Shown here: positions 51,839-60,146 of the stretch, piece after piece | How the letters are laid out: each line of letters starts with the position of its first letter | Numbering within the stretch: position 1 is the first letter of the stretch | NCBI GenBank assembly: GCA_016703535.1 | Contig: JADJBV010000002.1 | Span: 2,666,001-2,730,000 of the forward strand | DNA: 64,000 nucleotides | From: Deltaproteobacteria bacterium | GTDB lineage: Bacteria; Myxococcota; Kuafuiibacteriia; Kuafuiibacteriales; Kuafuiibacteriaceae | Direction of reading: 5' to 3' | Position numbers and translations under genes: made by a program | Notes under the pieces: model-generated | Told to the model about the DNA's origin: nothing | What the model saw: only the letters and a program-made list of their open reading frames with translations | Database searches by the model: none

Positions 51839-52110
51839 CGACCGGCCGCAAGTCGCAGCGAGGTGCACCCATCCGGGACCCCAAGCAAGCCGAAGGCGCG
51901 CAGCGAGGCGCACCTCGCGGAGAGGGGTGGATGGGCTTTGCCCATCCGGGACCCCAAGCAAGCCGAAGGCGCGCAGCGAGGCGCACCTCGCGGAGAGGGG
52001 TGGATGGGCTTTGCCCATCCGGGACCCCAAGCAAGCCGAAGGCGCGCAGCGAGGCGCACCTCGCGGAGAGGGGTGGATGGGCTTTGCCCATCCGGGACCC
52101 CAAGGCCGCG
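51839..52110. repeat. 73-bp tandem array of double-hairpin repeats
   Basis: The core CCCATCCGGGACCCC recurs at 51868, 51941, 52014 and 52087, always 73 bp apart: three full units after one shortened, degenerate copy at 51839-51880. Each full unit has stem 1 GCGAGG-CGCA-CCTCGC (e.g. 51903-51918) and stem 2 GGATGGGC-TTT-GCCCATCC (e.g. 51929-51947). The period is not a multiple of three, so any open frame over it is a repeat of the same peptides in different frames, not a gene. It is not a CRISPR: units abut without unique spacers. The gene-free stretch is 51796-52194. Confidence 0.85.
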
Positions 52111-52116
52111 GGCCTA

Positions 52117-52132
52117 TCAGGGGCACCCCTGA
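52117..52132 (+). terminator. Perfect 7-bp hairpin between repeats and homoserine dehydrogenase
   Basis: TCAGGGG (52117-52123) and CCCCTGA (52126-52132) form a tight stem 62 bp before the start of the homoserine dehydrogenase gene. No T-tract follows; it could be a leader structure or the end of the array. Confidence 0.35.
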
Positions 52133-52194
52133 GGGCGAACTGCAATTCTCCGAGCATGGTCCGCGTGGCCCAAATGCGGTAAGAGTCCCCCGCC

Positions 52195-53235
52195 GTGAAC
52201 CAACCTGTCACCGAACCGCTCGGCCCCACTTCGTCGAAGCGGCTGCGAACCCTCCTGTTGGGGGCCGGGTCTTTGGGCCGGGCTTTCCTGCGTCGGCTCC
52301 GGGACCAGGGGGCGCCGGTGGACCTGGTCGGCGTGGTCACCGCTCACCACGGCCGCCGGCTCGATCCGGCGGGCTTCGAAGCCGGGGCCTTGCTCGGGCT
52401 GATCGAGACGGAAGGCCTGGGCGAACATGGCCCCAACGACTTCAAGAAGATGCTGGAGCTGACCAAACCCGACGTGGTGGTCGAGTGCATCCCGCAGAAC
52501 ATCAGGAGCGGCGAACCGGCCCTGGGCTACATGCGCACCACCCTCGATCAAGGGGTCCATCTGGTCACCGCCAACAAGGCGCCGATCGTGCTCGGGTATC
52601 GGGACCTGCTCCACCGGGCCAGCCGCACTGGCGCCAAGTTCCGCTTCGAGGCCACGGTCCTCGACGGCCTGCCGATCTTCACCTTCTTGTCCCAACTCCA
52701 GGGGGCCAAGGTGACCCGGGTCCGGGGGGTGCTCAACGCGACCTCTTCGGTGGTCCTCGAGTCGGTCCAGCTGGGCTCGACCCGCTCTCGAGGTTTGGCC
52801 CGGGCCCAGGCCCAAGGCATCGCCGAGGCCGACAGCGTGCTCGATCTCGATGGCTGGGACGCGGCGGCCAAGTTGGCGCTGTTGGCCAACGTCTGGATGG
52901 GCGGCGCCCTCCGGATCGTCGACGTGGCCCGGAGCGGCTGCGACTCGGTCAAGGACGAGAAAATTCGCCTGTCGGCCGAGGCCGGCGCCCACTACCGTTT
53001 GGTTGGAGAAGTGGTGCGCCAAAACGACGGCATCATCCGGGCCCAGGTCGAGCCGGCGGCCATCGAGCCCAACGATCCGCTTTATTCACTCAAGGGATCG
53101 TGTGGTGGCCTGACCGTCGAGACCGACCAGGGACACCAATTCACCCTGCTGCAGCAGGTGGCCGGCATCGATGACGCCGCCGCCGGGCTGGTCCACGACA
53201 TCAAGGCCCTCGTGGCCGGCCTGCCCCAGGTCTGA
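52195..53235 (+). CDS. Homoserine dehydrogenase-like
   Basis: 346 residues from GTG 52195. Homoserine dehydrogenase reduces aspartate semialdehyde to homoserine in threonine and methionine synthesis. N-terminal Rossmann motif LLLGAGSLGRAF (aa ~18-29), NAD(P) binding, conserved HLVTANKAPIV and the catalytic-type AEADSVLDLDGWDAAAKLALL. The family motif usually read as N-G-T-T-N appears here as GVLNATSSVVLE, a small change at the substrate-binding loop. No ACT domain. Its 3' end overlaps the converging peptidase by 35 bp. Confidence 0.87.
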   Translation: MNQPVTEPLGPTSSKRLRTLLLGAGSLGRAFLRRLRDQGAPVDLVGVVTAHHGRRLDPAGFEAGALLGLIETEGLGEHGPNDFKKMLELTKPDVVVECIPQNIRSGEPALGYMRTTLDQGVHLVTANKAPIVLGYRDLLHRASRTGAKFRFEATVLDGLPIFTFLSQLQGAKVTRVRGVLNATSSVVLESVQLGSTRSRGLARAQAQGIAEADSVLDLDGWDAAAKLALLANVWMGGALRIVDVARSGCDSVKDEKIRLSAEAGAHYRLVGEVVRQNDGIIRAQVEPAAIEPNDPLYSLKGSCGGLTVETDQGHQFTLLQQVAGIDDAAAGLVHDIKALVAGLPQV

Positions 53236-54712
53236 GCCACCCCACCATCAGCAACAGGCCCCACCATCCCAGGGGGGTGGGGTCAAGGCCCGCCGCCCGG
53301 CACCCGCAGGTGCTACCGGGGGTGTTGAGGGACAGGGGGTCGGGCTCCGTTGCCATCGGGGTACCGCCATCGGTGAGGGGGACGGGGGGCATGGGCACGG
53401 CCTCGCAGTCGAACGCGCAGAGTTGGGCGCTTGGTGAACAGCAGTGTTGGCTGTCGCAGTCGGAGTTGGTGGTACAGCCTCGGGTGCACATCGGCTCGCC
53501 CCCGGGCGCGGCGCCGCAGATCTCGGCTTGGGTCCGATCGCACTCGCTGACGGTGGTACACTTCTCGCCCAGGCCTCTTCGCCCGGCGGTCGCCAACGTG
53601 AGCGCGAGGGTCATGCGGCCCCAGGTCGCCTCTTCGTAGACCTGGGCCAAGTGGCGAAGCCGCTGATCGAGGCGCTCGAAGTCCATCCGATCGGCGCGCT
53701 TGAGGCCGTTGGACAACAACACCACCCCCACCGGCCACTCGGCGTGGGTGACCGGCGCCGGTGAACGACGACCGCTGGCGGCGATGATCCCGGCGATCGA
53801 AACCTGGAACTCGGAGTGGGCGGCCAACGAGACGTCGTAACCCAAGCGGTGGGCCGGGGTGGTGTCGGCTCGGAGATTGAGCCAGCTGGGAGAGACGTCG
53901 CCGTGGGCGGTGACCAAGGCGCGAGGTTCGACCTCATCCGAGCCGGCCACGCCCATGAAATAAAGATCCAGCGCTGAAAAACGGGGTGGCGCCGCCGTCG
54001 CTCGGGCCGTGCGCCGATCGCCGTCGACCTCCCAGCGGTTGCCTTCCATCGGGCTGCGATCGGTGTCGAAGAAGAAGGACCAGTGGCTCGACTGGCGGCC
54101 GCGCAAGGTGTCCCTCGGCAGGAAGTCTTGCTCGAGCTCGGCGTAGGCCAACCAACGATGGGCCAACTCATGGACGAAGGCCTCCTCGAAGTACGCGGGG
54201 CCCGCCGCCTCCAGCTCCGCGAAGGGGCCCATCCAGATCACGCCGTCGAGTGGAGAGTCAGGGGTGTCGTCGAAGAGTTCGGTGGCCCGCCCGATCCCCA
54301 GGCCCGACACGTCGTTGGCCAGTGGGGTGTAGAAGAGTGCGGTCCCGCCTTCATCGAAGGTGGTGAAGACCATCAAGGCCTTGACCGTGTCGCCTTCGAC
54401 GTCGCGCCAGGCGTCTCGGGCCAAGGCGAAGGCCTCCAGATAACCTTGATCGCTGATCCACGGCGCCGCCGGCAAAGTCAGGGCGCCATCGACCACGTAG
54501 AGGAAGTGGGGCGTCGCCACCACCTGCCGCGGTTGGCTGTAGCGGATCTGGGGGCGCTCGGGATCGAGGCGCGCTTTGAGCCCGAGGCGCAGCACTTCGG
54601 CCTGTTCTTTCGGAAGATCCAGGGCCCGGGGAGGTTGGGCCCAGCCGTCGGTGGCCGCGCCGAGGACCACCCAAACGGCCCCGAAGGCGCCCAGGGCGGT
54701 CCGGGGGATCAG
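53201..54712 (-). CDS. Exported HExxH metallopeptidase with MYXO-CTERM tail
   Basis: About 503 residues. No ATG/GTG/TTG is well placed; a CTG at 54712 overlapping the HMG-CoA lyase stop gives a Sec signal (IPRTALGAFGAVWVVLGAAT...WAQ), with AGAGG upstream. The fall-back is GTG 54670. The zinc site is H-E-L-A-H (aa 181-185, FVHELAHRWLAY). A disulfide-rich stretch (CTRGCTTNSDCDSQHCCS, aa ~430) precedes a C-terminal MYXO-CTERM-like signal: GSTCGCRAAG, a membrane helix PLGWWGLLLMVGWL and a basic end (GRPR). MYXO-CTERM proteins are cut by a myxosortase and shown on the surface, so this is probably a surface protease. Confidence 0.8.
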   Translation of the reverse strand: MIPRTALGAFGAVWVVLGAATDGWAQPPRALDLPKEQAEVLRLGLKARLDPERPQIRYSQPRQVVATPHFLYVVDGALTLPAAPWISDQGYLEAFALARDAWRDVEGDTVKALMVFTTFDEGGTALFYTPLANDVSGLGIGRATELFDDTPDSPLDGVIWMGPFAELEAAGPAYFEEAFVHELAHRWLAYAELEQDFLPRDTLRGRQSSHWSFFFDTDRSPMEGNRWEVDGDRRTARATAAPPRFSALDLYFMGVAGSDEVEPRALVTAHGDVSPSWLNLRADTTPAHRLGYDVSLAAHSEFQVSIAGIIAASGRRSPAPVTHAEWPVGVVLLSNGLKRADRMDFERLDQRLRHLAQVYEEATWGRMTLALTLATAGRRGLGEKCTTVSECDRTQAEICGAAPGGEPMCTRGCTTNSDCDSQHCCSPSAQLCAFDCEAVPMPPVPLTDGGTPMATEPDPLSLNTPGSTCGCRAAGLDPTPLGWWGLLLMVGWLRPGAGRPRGP

Positions 54713-55641
54713 TGGCCTGACCTCTGGGCTCGCTCCTCGGCCTGTTGCCTTCGCCCGAGCTCGGACTGGAGGACCTTGGAGGGCAGGGTGCGGCCGACCA
54801 GATGGGAGACGTGTTCGCTGGCCAAGATCAAGCGATCGAGCGAGACGCCCGAGTCGTAGCCCATACCTTCGAGCATGTAGATCAGGTCTTCGGTCGCCAG
54901 GTTGCCCGAAGCGCCGGGCGCGTACGGACAGCCGCCCAAGCCGCCAAAGGCCGAGTCGAAGGTGGTGATGCCGCAGTCCAGGCCGGCCAACACGTTGGCC
55001 AAGGCGGTGCCCCGGGTGTCGTGCATGTGCAGCGCCAACTTGGAGAGGGGCACGTCGGTCTCGAGCCGCCGCACCACCTCGCGCACTTGTTTGGGCACAC
55101 CGACGCCGATGGTGTCGCCGAGGCTCACCTCGTAGACGCCCATCGCCAAAAGTTGATGGACCAACTCGTGGGGGCGGGCCGGATCGACCGGGCCTTCGTA
55201 CGGACAACCAAAAACCGTCGACAGGTAACCGCGGACCCGGAGCCCCATGGCCAACGCCGCTTGAGTGACCTCACCGAGCACCGCCAGGGCCTCGGCCACC
55301 GACTTGTTGATGTTCTTTTTGGAGTGGGCTTCGGTCGCGGACATGAACACCGCGATCTCTTCCAAGCCCGCCGCCTTGGCGCCTTCCAGGCCCAACTTGT
55401 TGGGGACCAGGGCGCTGTACACCACCCCCGGCCGGCGCGGGGCTCGGGCCGCGACCTGAGCGTGATCGGCCAACTGCGGGATCCACCGGGGCGAGACGAA
55501 GCTGGTCAGCTCGATGCGGCGCAGGCCGGCGTCGGCCAACATCCCCGCCAGGGCCAACTTCTCGTCGGTCGGGACGAAGGCCACCTCGTTCTGCAGGCCA
55601 TCCCGCAGCCCGACCTCGTAAACGCTGATCCGCTCGCCCAT
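54709..55641 (-). CDS. Hydroxymethylglutaryl-CoA lyase
   Basis: 310 residues from ATG 55641. The enzyme cleaves HMG-CoA to acetoacetate and acetyl-CoA, the last step of leucine breakdown. Signature motifs: YEVGLRDGLQNE near the start, ELTSFVSPRW, LALHMHDTRGTALAN, and the C-terminal active-site block GGLGGCPYAPGASGNLATE with its Cys. Length is typical. It is divergent from the SCP2 gene, from which a promoter region containing a palindromic operator separates it. Confidence 0.93.
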   Translation of the reverse strand: MGERISVYEVGLRDGLQNEVAFVPTDEKLALAGMLADAGLRRIELTSFVSPRWIPQLADHAQVAARAPRRPGVVYSALVPNKLGLEGAKAAGLEEIAVFMSATEAHSKKNINKSVAEALAVLGEVTQAALAMGLRVRGYLSTVFGCPYEGPVDPARPHELVHQLLAMGVYEVSLGDTIGVGVPKQVREVVRRLETDVPLSKLALHMHDTRGTALANVLAGLDCGITTFDSAFGGLGGCPYAPGASGNLATEDLIYMLEGMGYDSGVSLDRLILASEHVSHLVGRTLPSKVLQSELGRRQQAEERAQRSGH

Positions 55642-55661
55642 TCGTTCGCCCTGCGCCTCCC

Positions 55662-55691
55662 AAGTTAGGGGCCGGCCGCCCCTCAAGTCAA
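55662..55691 (-). promoter_or_regulatory. Candidate sigma-70 promoter for HMG-CoA lyase
   Basis: Read on the minus strand: TTGACT (-35, 55691-55686), 18-bp spacer, TAACTT (-10, 55667-55662). It lies just upstream of the 55641 start. The -10 is only a partial match to TATAAT. Confidence 0.35.
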
Positions 55692-55739
55692 AGCACCCCA
55701 CGTTGACATTATGTTCCGGGCTTTGGCAGAGTTCGCCCC

Positions 55740-55761
55740 GTTGATTGAGCAGTCAATCAAC
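55740..55761. promoter_or_regulatory. Perfect 9-bp palindromic operator
   Basis: GTTGATTGA (55740-55748) and TCAATCAAC (55753-55761) are perfect inverted repeats with a 4-bp spacer, in the 156-bp gap between divergent HMG-CoA lyase and SCP2 genes. The layout and the A/T-centred TTGATTGA half-site are typical of TetR-family (FadR/PsrA-like) operators that sense acyl-CoA. Neither flanking gene is a TetR regulator, so it would act in trans. Confidence 0.6.
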
Positions 55762-55797
55762 GCGCGGGTCGCCCCCGCCGAAAGGATTGAAAGCCCG

Positions 55798-56130
55798 ATG
55801 AGCGACGTCACCTGCAAGGACATCTTCGACAAGCACATTCCGGAACGCCTCAAGGCCAAGCCGGAGGTCGCCCAGAGCATCAAGTCCTCTTACCAGTTCG
55901 ACCTGACCGGCGACGGCGGCGGCAAGTGGGTCGTGGACCTGACCAAGGCGGAAGACCAGGTCAGCGAAGGCACCCACCCCAGCCCGGGCGTCACCGTCAC
56001 CATGACCGCCAAGGACTTCCTGGACTTGGTGAACAAGAAGCTCAACGGCCAGATGGCCTTCATGCAGGGCAAGCTCAAGATCAAGGGCGACATGTCCTTG
56101 GCCCTCAAGCTCCAGCAGATCCTCGGCTGA
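55798..56130 (+). CDS. SCP2 sterol/lipid-binding domain protein
   Basis: 110 residues from ATG 55798 (AAAGGA about ten bases upstream). A compact SCP2 fold with sheet FDLTGDGGGKWVVDLTKAED and the helix-turn LKIKGDMSLALKLQQILG that close the lipid pocket. SCP2-like proteins carry fatty acyl-CoA or other lipids to enzymes. Its partners are clear from context: HMG-CoA lyase on one side and a CaiB/BaiF CoA-transferase 11 bp downstream on the other, so it probably supplies acyl-CoA to the breakdown of branched or fatty acids. Confidence 0.85.
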   Translation: MSDVTCKDIFDKHIPERLKAKPEVAQSIKSSYQFDLTGDGGGKWVVDLTKAEDQVSEGTHPSPGVTVTMTAKDFLDLVNKKLNGQMAFMQGKLKIKGDMSLALKLQQILG

Positions 56131-56141
56131 GCGACCTTCGC

Positions 56142-57299
56142 ATGGGGCCCCTCGCTGGCGTCCGGGTGCTCGACTTGTCCCGGCTGCTCCCGGGGCCCTA
56201 TGCCACCTTCCTCCTGGCCCACCTGGGGGCCGAGATCATCAAGGTCGAAGACCCCAAGGGCGGCGACTACGCCCGTTGGTACCCGCCGCTTTTTGGCGAG
56301 CCCCCGACCGGCGCCAGCTTCCAGGCCCTCAACCAAGGCAAACGCAGCGTCGCCTTGGATCTCAAGCAGCCCGAGGCCAAGGTGGCGTTGCGAGCGCTGG
56401 TGGCCCGGGCCGACGTTTTGGTCGACTCCTTTCGCCCGGGGGTGCTGGAGCGGCTCGACCTGGATCCACTCCAGCTGATGGCCGAACACCCGAGGCTGAT
56501 CTACTGCGCGATCACCGGCTTTGGTCGGACCGGCCCCGACGCCCAGCGGCCCGGCCACGACCTGGGTTATGTGGCCCGGGCTGGCGTCCTGGGGCTTTCG
56601 GGACCGGCCGCTCACCCCGTCGCGCCCGGCGTGCAGATCGCCGACATCGGCGCGGCCTTGGTGGCGGTGGCCGGGATCAACGCGGCCCTCTTGTTGCGGG
56701 CCCAGACCGGTAGAGGTTCGGTGGTCGACGCCTCGTTGTTGGAGGCGGCCCTCAACTTCGCCGCCTTCCCGTTTTCGGCCTTTGCCGCCGGTGAAACGCC
56801 GCAGCGGGGCCAAGAGCTCCTCGACGGCTCCCGCCCTTGTTACGGTGTGTATCGCTGCCGCGACGGCTTTTTGGCGGTCAGCGCCCTGGAGCCCAAGTTT
56901 TGGCAAGCCTTCCTGCAAGTGGTCGAGTTGCCGCACCTCTTGGGTTCGGCCTTGGATCTGGGTGAAGCGGGCGAACGGGTGAAGCGGGAGATCGAAGATC
57001 GGCTCCTGACCCGGACCCGGGCCGAGTGGATGGCCTTGTTCAACGGGGTGGAGGCCTGCGTCGAGCCGATCTCTTCCAGCCTCCAGGAGGTCGCCCAAGA
57101 TCCCCAGGTGATGGCCCGAGGCGCCCTTTCACCTTTGGGGGTCCAGACCCCGATCCGGGTCCACGATCCCCTGGCCAGCTGGGCACCCACGGCCTTGTCG
57201 CCGGCCCCCGCCTTGGGCGCCCACACCCGGGACGTGCTTGAAGAGGCCGGTTTGCCCGCCGAACTGGTGGATCGGCTGGTCGCCGGATCTGCTTTTTGA
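56142..57299 (+). CDS. CaiB/BaiF CoA-transferase (alpha-methylacyl-CoA racemase-like)
   Basis: 385 residues from ATG 56142. CoA-binding and fold motifs: VLDLSRLLPGPYATFLLAHL, EIIKVEDPKGGDYARWY, GFGRTGPDAQRPGHDLGY with the family's Asp, and a helix-rich C-terminal domain. Family members exchange CoA between acids, or epimerise 2-methylacyl-CoA. The alpha-methylacyl-CoA racemase subgroup (which has the same layout) is favoured by the SCP2 and HMG-CoA lyase neighbours of branched-chain metabolism, but I do not claim it. Confidence 0.88.
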   Translation: MGPLAGVRVLDLSRLLPGPYATFLLAHLGAEIIKVEDPKGGDYARWYPPLFGEPPTGASFQALNQGKRSVALDLKQPEAKVALRALVARADVLVDSFRPGVLERLDLDPLQLMAEHPRLIYCAITGFGRTGPDAQRPGHDLGYVARAGVLGLSGPAAHPVAPGVQIADIGAALVAVAGINAALLLRAQTGRGSVVDASLLEAALNFAAFPFSAFAAGETPQRGQELLDGSRPCYGVYRCRDGFLAVSALEPKFWQAFLQVVELPHLLGSALDLGEAGERVKREIEDRLLTRTRAEWMALFNGVEACVEPISSSLQEVAQDPQVMARGALSPLGVQTPIRVHDPLASWAPTALSPAPALGAHTRDVLEEAGLPAELVDRLVAGSAF

Positions 57300-57329
57300 C
57301 CTCCGATCTGAATCGGGCTTCCATGTCCC

Positions 57330-58193
57330 ATGGACCAGGGGCGACGCAGGAGGGGCCGAGTTGGGCTCTTTGGACTCGTGTTGCTCGCTTCCCTTTCGGC
57401 CGAAGCCCGGGCCAGCGATCCCTTCGGCAAAGCAGACCGGCCCACCGCCACCGGCGTGCCCGTGTCTTACGTCGAGCGCCCGATCGTCACGCCCTTTCGC
57501 AGCATGGAGGTCTTCGGAACCGTGCCGGTGGTGCGTTTCTCTCCGGGAGATCCGGTGGCCGGGATGCAGCTTGGTGTCCGGCACGGCCTCTATCAAGACT
57601 GGGAGCTGGGCGCCCTGTTGTGGCCCTTCGCGTTCAAGGACGGCGTCGCGGTCGATGGCCCGCCGAGCCTCTTTGCGGCCCGTCGGTACGTCCTTTCACC
57701 CAACCTCGAGCTGGCGTTGTACGGCCGCATCGCGGTCCCGCTGATCTTCCAGGCTTGGGGCGCCGAAGCCAGCGTGCCGCTGCTCTTCCACTTCGGCCCA
57801 CTCCGGATCGACACGGGCGTCGGCTACCTCTACACCGAAGGCGCGGAGATCGGTCGGCACGCGATGTTGGTCCCCTTCCGGATCAGCCTCCAGGTGTTGA
57901 CCGAGCTGCGCCTCTCCTTGAGCGCCAGTGGTCAGATGGCCCGAGGACCGGCCGGGCGCTCTTCACCGCTGGTGGGCGCGATGGCGGTGGGCGCTGAGGT
58001 CGCTTACACCATCCCCGAAGAGGTCGGCGGCGCCTTCTGCGATCTGGTCTTGGCCGGGGCTTTGACCGAGGTGGTCCGCACCCCTCGAGGGGTCGACGCT
58101 GATCCCTTCGCCTCTTGGGCCTTGAGCCTTTCGGCGCGCTTTTATTTCTACTTCGGTCACTCGACCTGGGAAGACGACAGCTTCATCGACTGA
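57330..58193 (+). CDS. Exported beta-rich, probably outer-membrane protein
   Basis: 287 residues. Basic N-region then a Sec signal (RVGLFGLVLLASLSAEARAS). The mature protein has alternating hydrophobic strands (LGVRHGLYQDWELGALLWPF, LSLSARFYFYFGHST) that end in an aromatic residue-rich C-terminus, as in outer-membrane barrels. Not assigned to a family. It starts 30 bp after the CoA-transferase. Confidence 0.6.
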   Translation: MDQGRRRRGRVGLFGLVLLASLSAEARASDPFGKADRPTATGVPVSYVERPIVTPFRSMEVFGTVPVVRFSPGDPVAGMQLGVRHGLYQDWELGALLWPFAFKDGVAVDGPPSLFAARRYVLSPNLELALYGRIAVPLIFQAWGAEASVPLLFHFGPLRIDTGVGYLYTEGAEIGRHAMLVPFRISLQVLTELRLSLSASGQMARGPAGRSSPLVGAMAVGAEVAYTIPEEVGGAFCDLVLAGALTEVVRTPRGVDADPFASWALSLSARFYFYFGHSTWEDDSFID

Positions 58194-58198
58194 GGCCG

Positions 58199-58810
58199 CT
58201 ACTTCTCGGCCCAACCCCGGAAGCGCGGGGCCGCAAAGCGGGGACCCTCACTTTCATAACGTTCGACCGGCCCCAGGCGAAAGCCGGCGCCTTCGACCAG
58301 CCCGGGCACGTCCCGATCGAGCTGGCAGCCGCCGCCGATGAACGCCCACACGCTCCGCAAGCGAACTTGCAAACGATGCACCGCCGGATCGTCGGAGCGG
58401 CCGTGCTCGAGGAAATAAAGTCGACCGCTGGGCCGCAGCACCCGACGGGCCTCGGAAAGGGCCTGCTCGACGCCCGGGATGGTGCAGAGGGTGAAGGTCG
58501 CGACCACCCCGTCGAACTCCCCTTCCCCGAAGGGCAACTCTTCGCCCCGGAGCGGCGCAAACTCCACGGGGAAGGGCGCGGCGGCGATCCGATCTTTGGC
58601 CATCTTGGCGCCGGTGTCGGTGGGATCGATGGCGAACAGCTGGCTCACCGAAGATGGATAATGGGGCAGGTTGAGCCCCGACCCGAAGCCCAACTCCAAC
58701 ACTCGTCCGCTCACTTCGGCCAGGGCCAGGTGGCGCTCTTCGGCCACCGCTCGGGTGCCGATCACCCGATCGACCACCCGGGGCAAGACGACCCGCTCGT
58801 AAAAGCCCAT
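58199..58810 (-). CDS. SAM-dependent methyltransferase (class I)
   Basis: 203 residues from ATG 58810, overlapping the stop of the esterase gene by one base. SAM motif RVLELGFGSGLNLPHY, post-I acid AIDPT, motif VVATFTLCTIPGVEQALSEA and LRPSGRLYFLEHG are those of the UbiE/phospholipid N-methyltransferase-like small methyltransferases. The substrate could be a lipid headgroup or a quinone. Coupled to the esterase, so they may share a pathway. Confidence 0.88.
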   Translation of the reverse strand: MGFYERVVLPRVVDRVIGTRAVAEERHLALAEVSGRVLELGFGSGLNLPHYPSSVSQLFAIDPTDTGAKMAKDRIAAAPFPVEFAPLRGEELPFGEGEFDGVVATFTLCTIPGVEQALSEARRVLRPSGRLYFLEHGRSDDPAVHRLQVRLRSVWAFIGGGCQLDRDVPGLVEGAGFRLGPVERYESEGPRFAAPRFRGWAEK

Positions 58811-60078
58811 CAGAGGGCCTCGAACAAACGGAGCGGCCGAAACACCCGCTTGGCCCACGACGCTTCGGTGTGGGGCGCGCCGGGTTCGTGCCAGTGCCAG
58901 AGGTCCTTGTTCCAGCGGTAGCCCATGTCCGCCAAGGCGTCGGCCATCTTGCGGTTGCTGTCGTAGTTGTCGTGGCCGCCCGGGACCCCACCCGAGTCTA
59001 GGTAGAAGATCGGTCGGCGCAGAGGGCGACCTTCCGCGACTCGCCGCTGATAGCGGCTTTGCATGGTGTCGCCGTTGCTCTTGGGGTCGAGGGCGCCCCA
59101 GCCGAAGGTGCCGGAGAGAGAGATCACCGCGTCGTAGGAGTTTTCGTAGCGATCGGCCAGGTGGTAGCTGACCAGGCCGCCCAAGGACGAACCCATGACG
59201 CCCACCCGCCGAGGCGCGCCGTAGCGGGCCTCGATGTGCGGTTGCACGTGCTCTCTGACCAACTTGGCGTAGCGATCGCCGTCGCCGCCCACTTGCTTGC
59301 CTTCACGCCACTCGACGGTGTGGGTCATCTCGGCCCGGCGATCGGGGCCGTGATCGATGCCGATCACCAAGGTATGGGGCCCGGCCGCGTGTTGCAGCCG
59401 CCAGCCGCCGTGGGGCGCGCCCGGATTGAAGAGGTTCTGGCCGTCGTGGGTGTAGAGGTGGTGGGTCGGCTTTTTGGCCGGGACCCAGACGCGCAGCGAT
59501 CGCGGCGGCAGGCCTTCGCCGCTGAACAGGGGCCAACGCTCCAGGTGGGCACCTTGGGCCTTGCTCACCGAAATTTCTCCGTGGTCGTCGTAGGCGTAGT
59601 TGCGGGCCCAGGGATCGGGCCGGAACTGACCATCGGGGCCCACCAGTTTGTAACGCCCGGCGGCGGCCTTGGGGACAAATGCAACCCAAAGGTTGCCTTT
59701 TTGCTCCATCACCTCGGGCCGCCAGCGGTTGTGATCGCCTGCCAAGGCCACCGGGCCCGGGCCGGCCGAGGCGTAGTAGTAGCCTTCTGGCGTCGCCAAC
59801 GGCCACCCGCCCGAATAGGCGACGCGCAAGAGGCCCTCTTCGACCGGGAGTTGGCCTTGGGTCATGGCCTGGAGCAGCTCGACGTCGCTGGGCCCGCCCG
59901 GGCGGCGGCCCCCGAAGATCTCGGCGATCGCCGGCGCGAAGTGGTCGGGGTTGGGCGGTGGCGCGAGGACGGGCGGCGAGGCCTCGGTGGTAGGGGCGAG
60001 GTTCCGCGGGGCACTTCGTCCCAAGCCGTCGATGCCGCTCACGCTTCGGAGCCTGCCAAAGCCGGGGCGCCCGGTCAT
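58810..60078 (-). CDS. CBM48-like/alpha-beta hydrolase esterase, paralogue of 20862
   Basis: 422 residues, same fold as the lipoprotein esterase at 20862-22445: CBM48-like LAGDHNRW segment, then an alpha/beta hydrolase with GSSLGG (VMGSSLGGLVSYHLADRY), FYLDSGG for the Asp and GAPHTEASW for the His. Unlike its paralogue, it has no signal or lipobox that I can see; its N-terminal ~60 residues are low-complexity Pro/Ala-rich. So it may be cytoplasmic or use a non-Sec route. Coupled to a methyltransferase (overlap of one base). Confidence 0.82.
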   Translation of the reverse strand: MTGRPGFGRLRSVSGIDGLGRSAPRNLAPTTEASPPVLAPPPNPDHFAPAIAEIFGGRRPGGPSDVELLQAMTQGQLPVEEGLLRVAYSGGWPLATPEGYYYASAGPGPVALAGDHNRWRPEVMEQKGNLWVAFVPKAAAGRYKLVGPDGQFRPDPWARNYAYDDHGEISVSKAQGAHLERWPLFSGEGLPPRSLRVWVPAKKPTHHLYTHDGQNLFNPGAPHGGWRLQHAAGPHTLVIGIDHGPDRRAEMTHTVEWREGKQVGGDGDRYAKLVREHVQPHIEARYGAPRRVGVMGSSLGGLVSYHLADRYENSYDAVISLSGTFGWGALDPKSNGDTMQSRYQRRVAEGRPLRRPIFYLDSGGVPGGHDNYDSNRKMADALADMGYRWNKDLWHWHEPGAPHTEASWAKRVFRPLRLFEAL

Positions 60079-60146
60079 CCCCCGAAGTTCGGTCCGGGCC
60101 CAGGAGCGGTGTCAGATCGCGGCGCCCAGGGGCGAAGTAAGCTCCG

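Noticed and set aside
51839..52110. CRISPR array
   Set aside because: The units follow each other directly with no unique spacers and contain two internal stems; no cas genes nearby.
51810..52340. Open frames through the 73-bp array with repeated AHPPLSARCASLRAFG-like peptides
   Set aside because: The period is not a multiple of three, so all three frames give the same peptides; no codon bias or start signal.
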